Below, piece by piece: positions 1-10,063 of a DNA stretch of 60,274 nucleotides; position 1 is the stretch's first letter; every line of letters starts with the position of its first letter. A model generated the notes under the pieces. The model was not told the DNA's origin, did no database searches, and saw nothing but the letters and a program-made list of their open reading frames with translations. A program made the translations under genes and the position numbers. The stretch comes from an uncultured Collinsella sp. (GTDB lineage Bacteria; Actinomycetota; Coriobacteriia; Coriobacteriales; Coriobacteriaceae), in the NCBI GenBank assembly GCA_902489665.1, contig CABUAT010000011.1, forward strand, positions 1 through 60,274, given 5' to 3'.

Positions 1-39
1 GGCCGTGCATCCATTTGGGTGCGCGGCCCTTTTCTTTTT
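1..39 (+). terminator. Intrinsic terminator of the gene upstream of the window
   Basis: A 12-bp stem (1-12 with 17-28, two G-U pairs) with a 4-nt loop is followed by a T-rich tract at 29-39. It presumably ends a gene to the left that reads rightward. The stem-loop core resembles the terminator at 4385-4412. Confidence 0.7.
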
Positions 40-40
40 A

Positions 41-107
41 TTGGTGCAAACCAACCTGTCCCCATTGCACCAGATTGGTGCGAAGGGGACAGGTTGGTTT
101 GCACCAA
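41..107. repeat. Family C palindrome (CCTGTCCCC / GGGGACAGG)
   Basis: Perfect 23-bp inverted repeat: arm 41-63 pairs with arm 85-107 around a 21-nt spacer. The arms end inward in GTCCCC/GGGGAC. Related halves occur at 35026-35106 and a weaker copy at 46048-46081. No T-run follows, so it is not a standard terminator. It lies in the gap upstream of secA. Confidence 0.85.
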
Positions 108-137
108 ATGACAGAGAGGCGGCGTTTGCCCAGATAA

Positions 138-174
138 AACCTGCCAAAATAAACCTGTCCCTTTTTGGCAGGTT
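138..174. repeat. Family C' short palindrome (AACCTGCCAAAA)
   Basis: Twelve-base arms at 138-149 and 163-174 surround a 13-nt spacer that contains CCTGTCCC. The element is nearly identical to one at 12317-12357, more than 12 kb away, ahead of the serine recombinase gene. Repetition at two unrelated loci indicates a dispersed element rather than a local regulatory site. Confidence 0.75.
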
Positions 175-303
175 GGTCGTAGTTATTACGTGGCGGTTGA
201 GGTCGACCGTATGGGGCGCGCCTTGTTTGGCTAAAGTACAATTATCTGTGTTTAACTCGCCCGCAGCTGCACGGCGTGGGCGATGGCCAAAAAGGAAAAC
301 CAC

Positions 304-3110
<2,807 letters not shown>

Positions 3111-3111
<1 letters not shown>

Positions 3112-4259
3112 TGGCTGAGGCTTTAGAGGTGACGCCCGCCGAGCTGGACGCGTTCGCGGACCGGCTCGGCGAGGTCGAGTCGTATCTCCATTTGGACGAA
3201 AAGCGCACGCGCGTGACCGAGCTCGAGGCTAAAAGCGTGGCCCCCGGCTTTTGGGATGACGCCGACGCTGCCCGTGCCACCATGGAGGAGATCGCGCGCA
3301 CCAAGGAAGATATCGCTGCCGTGGACACCGCGCGCGGCGAGCTTTCCGATGCCCGCGCCGCGCTGGAGCTTGCCGAGGAGATGGGGGATGACCCCGATGC
3401 CGCCGCATTGCGCGAGGAGGCTGCCGCTACGGCAGAACGCCTGGCCCGCGCTATCGACGAGCTCGAGCTTTCGAGCTGGTTTACCGGTGAGTTCGATCAC
3501 GGCGACGCGATTGTGACCATCAAGCCCGGACAGGGTGGCCTGGAGGCACAGGACTGGACCTTCATGCTCTTTAAGATGTACATGAAGTACTGCCAGCGTC
3601 GCGGCTGGAAGGTCACCATTAACGACTGCCCCGCGGCCGAGGTCATCGGCATCGACCGTGCGACCTTTACCGTCGAGGGCAAGGACGCGTTTGGCATGCT
3701 GCGCGCCGAGGCCGGTGTGCACCGTCTGGTGCGCATTAGCCCCACCGACGACAAGAAGCGCCGCCAGACCACGTTTGCCGGCGTCGAGGTCATCCCCGTG
3801 CTGCCTGACGATATCGACATCGAGATCAGTCCCGACGATATCCGCGTGGACGTGTATCACGCGAGCGGCCCGGGCGGACAGGGCGTCAACACCACCGACT
3901 CCGCCGTGCGCGTGACGCATTTCCCCAGCGGCATTGTGGTTACCTGCCAAAACGAGCGCAGCCAGATTCAGAACAAGGCCGCGTGCATGCAGATCCTCAA
4001 GGCTCGCCTGTACGAGATTGAGCTCGAGAAGCGCGCCGAGGCCCTGGATGAGATCCGCGGACCCAAGACCACGATTGGTTTTGGCAACCAGATTCGCAGC
4101 TACGTGCTCTACCCGTACCAGATGGTCAAGGACCTACGCACGGGCGTGGAGACCAGCAATGTCGAGGCCGTTCTTGACGATGGCGACCTGGACCCGTTTG
4201 TTATTGGCTACCATCGCTGGGCCACCGGCAACGCCGATGCAGAAGGCTCGGAGGTCTAA
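3111..4259 (+). CDS. prfB: Peptide chain release factor 2 (RF2)
   Basis: Class I release factor expected to read UAA and UGA and trigger peptide release. The catalytic GGQ is at residues 255-257 within GPGGQGVNTTDSAVR. The 382-residue frame is continuous from the start, so the programmed +1 frameshift found in many bacterial prfB genes is absent. At the position of the stop-codon-reading tripeptide SPF, this protein reads SPT (residues 210-212, in RISPTDDKKRR; codons AGC CCC ACC at 3738-3746). The rest matches actinobacterial RF2. RF1 is unlikely because the protein lacks a PxT motif in the RF1 context and the C-terminal sequence matches RF2. Confidence 0.95.
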
Positions 4260-4384
4260 AACATCGGGCAGTTTCAAGCCGATGCTAAGCCCAACGGTTG
4301 GACGGGTTTGTATCCAGAATAAACCCTGCGCAGGGGTGGTTTTTGTCCGGCGAATCGGTAGAATTGAATACAAGAAGAAGTTCA

Positions 4385-4412
4385 AAGCGCATCCGTTTGG
4401 GTGCGCTTTTTT
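4385..4412 (+). terminator. Intrinsic terminator after prfB
   Basis: Ten-base stem (AAGCGCATCC with GGGTGCGCTT, one wobble) with a 4-nt loop and six T residues. It ends the secA-prfB transcript. It lies only 12 bases before the yitT start, so it may also act as a 5' leader structure for that gene. Confidence 0.8.
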
Positions 4413-4424
4413 GAGGGAGGCAGC

Positions 4425-5315
4425 ATGGCATATCGTCTGGACATCAAGCGCATTCTTTCGATGAACTTCTTTCACGACCTGCCCCAGATTATGTTGGGGT
4501 GCGCTCTGGCCGCTATTGCGACCGACCTGTTTTTGATTCCCAACGGCCTTGCTGCCGGTGGCGTTACGGGCCTTGCCACCATTATCCAGGCGGTCGGCGC
4601 GGCGCGCGGCCTATCGCTTCCCGTTGGTATTCAGACGATCGTGATGAACGCCTTGCTGTTGTTGGTCGTTATGCGCGAGGGCGGCATGTTCTACGTGGTG
4701 CAGACCGCGACGGGCTTTGTGCTGCTGGGCTTCTTTACCGATCTGTTCGCCCCGTTTGTAGCACCTCTGGCGGATGCGGACCTGATGCTCCCTGCCATGT
4801 GGGGCGGCATTATTACGGGCATCGGTTACGGCATGGTGTTGCGCGCCGGCGCCAACACCGGCGGCTCGGACACGATTGGCCAAATCATCTCGCGTAACAC
4901 CTCGCTGCCGGTGGGCTCGACCGTCATGGCGATCGATGTTGCCGTATGCGCGCTATCGGCTCCGGTCTTTTCAATCGAAAACGCACTGTATGCAGGCCTT
5001 TCGATGGTCATTAGCGGCTACGTGATCGATGCCGTGGTCGATGGTGGCAACAAACGCCGTATGGTACTCATCATCTCGGACAAGTTCCCTGATATCGCTG
5101 CCGATATCATGTATGGCCTGGGTCGTGGTTGTACCAAGTTTAAGGCGACTGGCATGTATTCGGGTGCCGAGAAGCCAGTGGTTATGGTCATCGTGAGCCG
5201 TCGAGAGCTCAATACCCTCAAGACGATCGTGCGCGAGCGCGACCCGCGCGCCATCGTGACCGTGGCCGACGTTACGGAAACTTTCGGTGAGGGCTTCAAG
5301 GACATTAACGCGTAG
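4425..5315 (+). CDS. YitT/DUF2179 family membrane protein
   Basis: A 296-residue protein of the YitT family, unknown in function. The N-terminal two thirds contains about five hydrophobic helices (for example residues 20-40 and 70-90, and a glycine-rich GGIITGIGYGMVLRAGANTGGSD loop typical of the family). The last 80 residues form the soluble DUF2179 domain (KATGMYSGAEKPVVMVIVSRREL). ATG 4425 is preceded by GGGAGG at close spacing; upstream in-frame GTG 4401 falls inside the terminator. It lies alone between terminator-bounded units. Confidence 0.85.
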   Translation: MAYRLDIKRILSMNFFHDLPQIMLGCALAAIATDLFLIPNGLAAGGVTGLATIIQAVGAARGLSLPVGIQTIVMNALLLLVVMREGGMFYVVQTATGFVLLGFFTDLFAPFVAPLADADLMLPAMWGGIITGIGYGMVLRAGANTGGSDTIGQIISRNTSLPVGSTVMAIDVAVCALSAPVFSIENALYAGLSMVISGYVIDAVVDGGNKRRMVLIISDKFPDIAADIMYGLGRGCTKFKATGMYSGAEKPVVMVIVSRRELNTLKTIVRERDPRAIVTVADVTETFGEGFKDINA

Positions 5316-5522
5316 GGCCGACTGCGTTCCATCCAAAAGACGTTCACATTGATAAACCGTTTCATCAGCGGTTCTGCCTGCTCAATTGTTCAAATAATGA
5401 TAAATACTCTGGTAAAGCTTCCAGTTTCCAGCATAATGAATGACGTACGTGCATCGCGGCTGGGTTGGGACGACCTTCTGTGCCGTGCGCATCTTGTCTA
5501 AAGAGGATGAAAGGAAGGCACA

Positions 5523-6353
5523 ATGAGCGACGAAGAGCTCAAAAAGGTTGCCAACGAGGTAAGGAAGGGCATCGTCACCGGAGTGCACGCTGCCAAGTCC
5601 GGCCATCCGGGCGGTTCGCTCGGCGCTGCCGACATCATGACCTATCTGTACTTTGAGGAAATGAACGTCGACCCGGCCGATCCCCGCAAGGCCGACCGCG
5701 ATCGCTTTGTGCTCTCCAAGGGCCACTGTGCTCCGGGTCTGTACGCCGTGCTCGCCGAGCGCGGGTTCTTCCCCAAGGAGGACCTCGAGACGCTGCGTCA
5801 TATCGGCAGCCACCTGCAGGGTCATCCCAACATGAACGACACCCCGGGCGTCGATATGTCCACCGGCTCGCTGGGCCAGGGCATCTCCGCCGCCGTGGGC
5901 ATGGCGGTTGCCGCCAAGCACTGGGGTGATACTTACCGCACGTACGCCCTGCTGGGCGATGGCGAGAGCGAGGAGGGCCAGGTCTGGGAGGCCGCCATGT
6001 TTGCCGGCAACCAGCAGCTCGATAACCTCTGCGTGATCGTCGACCACAACGGCCTGCAGATCGACGGTCCCGTCGAGGAGGTCAACGACCCCATGCCGCT
6101 CGCCGACAAGTTCCGTGCCTTTAAGTTCCACGTGGTGGAGCTCGCCGACGGCAACGACTTCGACCAGATCCGCGCCGCCTTTGCCGAGGCTCGCGCTACC
6201 AAGGGCCAGCCGACCGCCATTATCGCCGAGACCATGAAGGGCAAGGGCGTTTCCTTTATGGAGAACCAGGTGGGTTGGCACGGTAAGGCCCCCAACGATG
6301 AACAGTTTGAGCAGGCCATGGCAGAGCTCACGGCCGCCGGAGAGGAGCTCTAG
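5523..6353 (+). CDS. Transketolase, N-terminal (thiamine-binding) subunit
   Basis: First half of a split transketolase of the non-oxidative pentose phosphate pathway. The 276-residue protein covers the thiamine diphosphate-binding domain: HPGGSLGAADIMTYLY near the start, GHCAPGLYA, and the metal/ThDP motif GDGESEEGQVWEAA near residue 140-153. ATG is preceded by GAAAGGAAGG. The partner gene starts two bases after the stop codon, and both subunits are required to form the active enzyme. Split transketolases are common in anaerobic Firmicutes and Coriobacteriia. Confidence 0.95.
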   Translation: MSDEELKKVANEVRKGIVTGVHAAKSGHPGGSLGAADIMTYLYFEEMNVDPADPRKADRDRFVLSKGHCAPGLYAVLAERGFFPKEDLETLRHIGSHLQGHPNMNDTPGVDMSTGSLGQGISAAVGMAVAAKHWGDTYRTYALLGDGESEEGQVWEAAMFAGNQQLDNLCVIVDHNGLQIDGPVEEVNDPMPLADKFRAFKFHVVELADGNDFDQIRAAFAEARATKGQPTAIIAETMKGKGVSFMENQVGWHGKAPNDEQFEQAMAELTAAGEEL

Positions 6354-6354
6354 G

Positions 6355-7296
6355 ATGGCAGACGTCAAGAAAATCGCCACGCGCGTAAGCTACGGCGAGG
6401 CCCTCGTCGAGCTCGCCAACGAGCACGATGACTTTGTGGTCCTCGACGCCGACCTGGCTGCCGCCACGCAGACCGGCAAGTTCAAGGCAGCCTGCCCCGA
6501 CCGCTTCTTCGATGTGGGCATTGCCGAGAGCAACCTGATGGGCGTCGCCGCCGGTATCGCGACCACCGGCCGCGTTGCCTTCGCGAGCACCTTTGCCATG
6601 TTCGCTGCCGGTCGCGCCTTTGAGCAGGTCCGCAACTCCATCGGCTACCCGCACCTCAACGTTAAGATCGGTGCCACGCATGCCGGTATCTCGGTGGGCG
6701 AGGATGGCGCCACGCACCAGTGCTGCGAGGATATTGCCCTCATGCGCGTCATCCCCGGCATGACTGTGATCGTTCCTGCCGACGACGTCGAGGCCCGCGC
6801 CGTAACGCGCGCCGCCTACGAGTGCGACGGTCCGGTGTACATGCGCTTTGCCCGTCTGGCCTCGCCGGTTATCAACGATCCCGAGACCTACAAGTTCGAG
6901 TTGGGTAAGGGCATTGTCATGCGCGAGGGCGCCGATGTGACCATCATCGCCTGCGGCCTGATGGTCGGCGAGGCTCTCGAGGCCGCCGAGCAGCTCGCTG
7001 CCGAGGGCATCGACGCCGAGGTCATCAACATGCACACCATCAAGCCCATCGACGCCGACCTGATCGTCAAGAGCGCCACCAAGACCGGCCACGTCGTGAC
7101 CGTCGAGGAGCACTCCGTGATCGGCGGCCTGGGCAGCGCCGTTGCCGACGTCCTGTGCGAGCAGTGCCCGACGCCGCTCAAGAAGATCGGTGTCAACGAC
7201 ACCTTCGGTGAGTCTGGCCCGGGCGCCGAGCTCTTGCACAAGTATGGCCTGGACGCCGCCAACATCGTGGCGACCACCAAGGAGTTCTTGGCATAA
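6355..7296 (+). CDS. Transketolase, C-terminal (pyrimidine-binding) subunit
   Basis: Second half of the split transketolase (313 residues), containing the pyrimidine-binding domain (DLAAATQTGKF, then FFDVGIAESNLMGVAAGIATTGRVAFASTFA) and the C-terminal transketolase domain (HTIKPIDADLIVKSA). Fusing the two proteins end to end would give a normal-length enzyme of about 590 residues. Start ATG 6355 lies one base beyond the stop of the N-terminal subunit with GAGAGGAG upstream, so the two are translationally coupled. Confidence 0.95.
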   Translation: MADVKKIATRVSYGEALVELANEHDDFVVLDADLAAATQTGKFKAACPDRFFDVGIAESNLMGVAAGIATTGRVAFASTFAMFAAGRAFEQVRNSIGYPHLNVKIGATHAGISVGEDGATHQCCEDIALMRVIPGMTVIVPADDVEARAVTRAAYECDGPVYMRFARLASPVINDPETYKFELGKGIVMREGADVTIIACGLMVGEALEAAEQLAAEGIDAEVINMHTIKPIDADLIVKSATKTGHVVTVEEHSVIGGLGSAVADVLCEQCPTPLKKIGVNDTFGESGPGAELLHKYGLDAANIVATTKEFLA

Positions 7297-7344
7297 GGCA
7301 AGGCGGATCTCAAGGACTGCTTCGCCAGAACTATGGAAACCCGG

Positions 7345-7376
7345 CAGGGGCGCTCTCTTGGAGAGCGCCCCTGTTT
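7345..7376 (+). terminator. Intrinsic terminator after the transketolase pair
   Basis: Perfect 13-bp G+C-rich stem (7345-7357 with 7361-7373), 3-nt loop and a short TTT. Immediately followed by a family B palindrome starting at 7378. Confidence 0.8.
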
Positions 7377-7377
7377 C

Positions 7378-7444
7378 AGTTGCGGTGAAATAGGGACTGA
7401 TTAGACCTTTTAACTGGTAAAACAGTCCCTATTTCACCGCAACT
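7378..7444. repeat. Family B palindrome (GCGGTGAAATA)
   Basis: Perfect 22-bp inverted repeat: 7378-7399 with 7423-7444 around a 23-nt spacer. Two further copies with identical geometry (22-23-22) lie at 21303-21369 and 35432-35498. The arms read AGTTGCGGTGAAATA outward and GGGACTG inward. Confidence 0.9.
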
Positions 7445-7573
7445 CATGAAGACGCCCCTCAAGCACGGTCCCATCAGGGAAAAGGGCACATATCGGCAAA
7501 GTGCAATTCAGACCCTTCCAACTTTGTATATGCAGCACCCTAAGTAAAACGCGGCGACCCCTTAGTTACCGCA

Positions 7574-7696
7574 GGCCGGACACAGGGCTACTCTCCAAAT
7601 CTTTCCGCAGGACGGAGGAGCCCCCGCCGCGCGAAGCGCGCAGCGGGGGCTCCGACATGTCCGAGGACGATTTGGAGAGTAGCCCTGTGCCCGGCC
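7574..7696. repeat. 123-bp double-stem palindrome upstream of ftsE
   Basis: Outer arms 7574-7601 and 7669-7696 match over 28 bases with one mismatch. Nested inside is a second 11-bp G+C-rich stem (7617-7627 with 7643-7653) capped by a small CGCG-type hairpin. No T-tract follows. It sits about 100 bases upstream of the ftsE start. It could be a structured RNA, a 5' leader element or a miniature mobile palindrome. I see no copy elsewhere in the window. The rest of the 7297-7800 gap holds only the terminator and family B repeat described separately. Confidence 0.8.
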
Positions 7697-7800
7697 GACG
7701 GGATCCCTAAGCACGCCATGCTTCTTATGTGCAGCAAAGCTAATACTGCTAAAATACAAAGCGCTCATGTAGTTTAAACGCACGACGATAAGGAGCACCA

Positions 7801-9021
7801 GTGGGTAACCACTTCCGTACCTCCGGTGCGGGCGATGATGCCCCCAAGACGCAGGCAGGCGTCCAGGGCAGTCGTTTCGCCACTCCGGATTCAGAGGGCC
7901 AGTCTGTTGCTCAGGCCCCCGCTCAGCCGGCAGATCAGGCACAGCCGGCATCCGATCCCTTTGCCTACAATCCAACCAGCGATGTCGCGCTTTCCGGCAC
8001 GGCGGGTTTTGAGCCCGTTCAGGCCGTGACCGCTCGCGTGGAGCAGCCTCAGGCTGGTGCCGCCACGCCGCAGCCTACCATGGCCGGCATTCCCGACCCC
8101 TTGGCCCCTGCGACGCCGGCTCCTCAGCCTGCGCAGTCCGGTCTCTTTGCCGCTATTCCCGACCCCACGCAGCCTGCTGCCCCGGTGGTCGAGAGCGATC
8201 AGGCAGCCGAGGTCGCAAGCCTCGATAACGCGCTCAACAACCCCGATTTTACGTCGGTGTTTGCGCCCATCGATCCGCAGGCCAGCCGCAAGAAGATGGC
8301 CAAGCAGGCCGGTGTCGAGCCCGTCATCCTTATGGAGCATGTCACCAAGATCTATCCGGCACAGCCCAACAAGCCTGCACTCGACGACATCAACATCGAG
8401 ATCTATCCGGGCGAGTTCGTCTTCCTGGTCGGTCACTCCGGCTCGGGTAAGACCACGCTGCTGTCGACGCTCAACCGCGACGTCAAGCCGACGAGCGGCC
8501 GCATCCTGGTTGCCGGTCAGGACCTCATGAAGATCAAGAACCGCAAGGTTCCGTTCCTGCGCCGCCAGATTGGCGCCGTGTTCCAGGACTTTAAGCTTCT
8601 GCCGCAAAAGACCGCCTACGAAAACGTGGCGTTTGCCCTGCAGTGCATCGGCAAGCCCAAGGGCGTCATTCGCAGCCAGGTGCCCGAGGTGCTGCGTCTG
8701 GTCGGCCTGGCCGATCAGATGGACTCGCTGCCCGACCAGCTTTCCGGTGGCGAGCAGCAGCGCGTTGCCGTCGCCCGCGCTATGGTCAACCGTCCGCCGC
8801 TGCTGATCTGCGACGAGCCCACGGGTAACCTCGACCCGGCGATCTCGCTGGGCATCATGAAGCTGCTCGAGCGTATTAACCGCACCGGCACCACCGTGAT
8901 CGTCGCCACGCACGACCGCGAGATGGTCGATAGCATGCACCGTCGCGTGATCGCCCTCGAGGGCGGCCACGTTATCCGCGACCAGGAGAGGGGAGGTTAC
9001 GGCAACTATGGCACCAACTAA
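7801..9021 (+). CDS. ftsE: Cell division ATP-binding protein FtsE with long N-terminal extension
   Basis: ATPase of the FtsEX complex, which in other bacteria links the divisome to peptidoglycan hydrolases. The ABC domain runs from about residue 178 to the end: Walker A GHSGSGKTT (211-219), signature LSGGEQQRVAVARA (from about 314), Walker B LLICDEPTGNLD and ATHD. FtsE is usually about 225 residues; this one is 406 because of about 175 Pro/Ala/Gln-rich residues before the ABC domain. Codon use is continuous and GTG 7801 has AAGGAG upstream, so the extension appears real. The nearest downstream in-frame start has no comparable site. Overlaps ftsX by 14 bases. Confidence 0.93.
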   Translation: MGNHFRTSGAGDDAPKTQAGVQGSRFATPDSEGQSVAQAPAQPADQAQPASDPFAYNPTSDVALSGTAGFEPVQAVTARVEQPQAGAATPQPTMAGIPDPLAPATPAPQPAQSGLFAAIPDPTQPAAPVVESDQAAEVASLDNALNNPDFTSVFAPIDPQASRKKMAKQAGVEPVILMEHVTKIYPAQPNKPALDDINIEIYPGEFVFLVGHSGSGKTTLLSTLNRDVKPTSGRILVAGQDLMKIKNRKVPFLRRQIGAVFQDFKLLPQKTAYENVAFALQCIGKPKGVIRSQVPEVLRLVGLADQMDSLPDQLSGGEQQRVAVARAMVNRPPLLICDEPTGNLDPAISLGIMKLLERINRTGTTVIVATHDREMVDSMHRRVIALEGGHVIRDQERGGYGNYGTN

Positions 9022-9928
9022 CGTGGGCTACTCCTTCAAAGAGGCAATCAGCCACTTCTTCCGTAACTGGACTACCTCGCTCGGCGCCGTCATCACGATC
9101 TTCCTTTCGCTGTTTATCATCGGCCTGTTCATCATGGGCTCTGCGATGCTGAACTCCGTGATCGGCACCGTCGAGGATCAGGTTGTCATCAACGCGTTCA
9201 TTAGTGATGACGCCGATCAGGCCGATGTTCAGGCTTTTGAGGCCGAGCTTAAGACGTGGAATAACGTCAAGTCCGTGACCTATAAGGACAAGGACGACGC
9301 GCTGGCCGAGTATACGAGCAAGATGTCGGGCAACGCCGACGCCACCATGAGCGCGCTCGATGGCCAGAACCCGCTGCCGGCTTCCTTCGCTATTGAGATG
9401 GACGATCCGTCCAAGGTCGAGAGCACGGCAAAGAAGCTCAAGAAGGATGCCGATTTCCAGAAGATCGCGGATGACGGCGACGTCAACGCGAGCGTGCTGT
9501 ACGGCCAGGAGGAAGTGAGCCGCCTGTTCCAGGTGACCAACTACATCCGCATCGCCGCCGTGGTGCTCGTTGGCCTTCTGACCTTTATCGCATTCATCTT
9601 CATCAACAACACGATTCGCCTGTCCATCACGGCGCGTCGTCGTGAGATTGCGATTATGCGTCTGGTCGGCGCCAGCAACGGCTTCATTCGTGGCCCGTTT
9701 ATCACCGAGGGCGTACTGCAGGCCATTTTGGGTTCGCTGCTTTCCATCGGCGTTCTGGAGCTGCTGCGCAATCTGATGATTCCGCGTCTGCAGGAGAGCA
9801 TCGGCTGGATGTCGTTTGCCCTGCCGATGCAGTACTACCTGGTGACCTATGCTGCGCTGATTCTGGTCGGCGTGATTATCGGTCTCTTTGGTTCTGCCAT
9901 CGCCATGCGCCGCTACCTGCGCGTGTAG
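9008..9928 (+). CDS. ftsX: Cell division permease-like protein FtsX
   Basis: Membrane partner of FtsE. The 306-residue protein has the family layout: one N-terminal transmembrane helix (about residues 25-48), an extracellular domain of about 125 residues that would contact a hydrolase or its activator, then three more helices toward the C-terminus with the FtsX motif region (NNTIRLSITARRREIAIMRL). Start ATG 9008 lies inside the end of ftsE with GGGGAGG upstream, indicating coupled translation. FtsX has no transport role in known systems. Confidence 0.95.
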   Translation: MAPTNVGYSFKEAISHFFRNWTTSLGAVITIFLSLFIIGLFIMGSAMLNSVIGTVEDQVVINAFISDDADQADVQAFEAELKTWNNVKSVTYKDKDDALAEYTSKMSGNADATMSALDGQNPLPASFAIEMDDPSKVESTAKKLKKDADFQKIADDGDVNASVLYGQEEVSRLFQVTNYIRIAAVVLVGLLTFIAFIFINNTIRLSITARRREIAIMRLVGASNGFIRGPFITEGVLQAILGSLLSIGVLELLRNLMIPRLQESIGWMSFALPMQYYLVTYAALILVGVIIGLFGSAIAMRRYLRV

Positions 9929-9952
9929 GCATGCCTGGAATTCATCCCTTCC

Positions 9953-9986
9953 AACGGGTCGTCTCTTATGGGGCGGCCCGTTTTTT
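9953..9986 (+). terminator. Intrinsic terminator after ftsEX
   Basis: Nine-base stem AACGGGTCG with CGGCCCGTT (one G-U pair) followed by six T residues. Confidence 0.85.
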
Positions 9987-10063
9987 GATCCCTAGGGGAC
10001 GGCAGGATGGCGAATCATTTGGGTAGACTCTTTGGAGTCGGCAATCGATAGTTAGGAGGCGCC

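Noticed and set aside
4401..4424. GTG 4401 as the start of the YitT gene
   Set aside because: It lies within the terminator stem; ATG 4425 with GGGAGG is better.
7501..7710. Small open frame of 69 codons over the nested palindrome
   Set aside because: It is a product of the inverted repeat; no ribosome-binding site or protein-like pattern.
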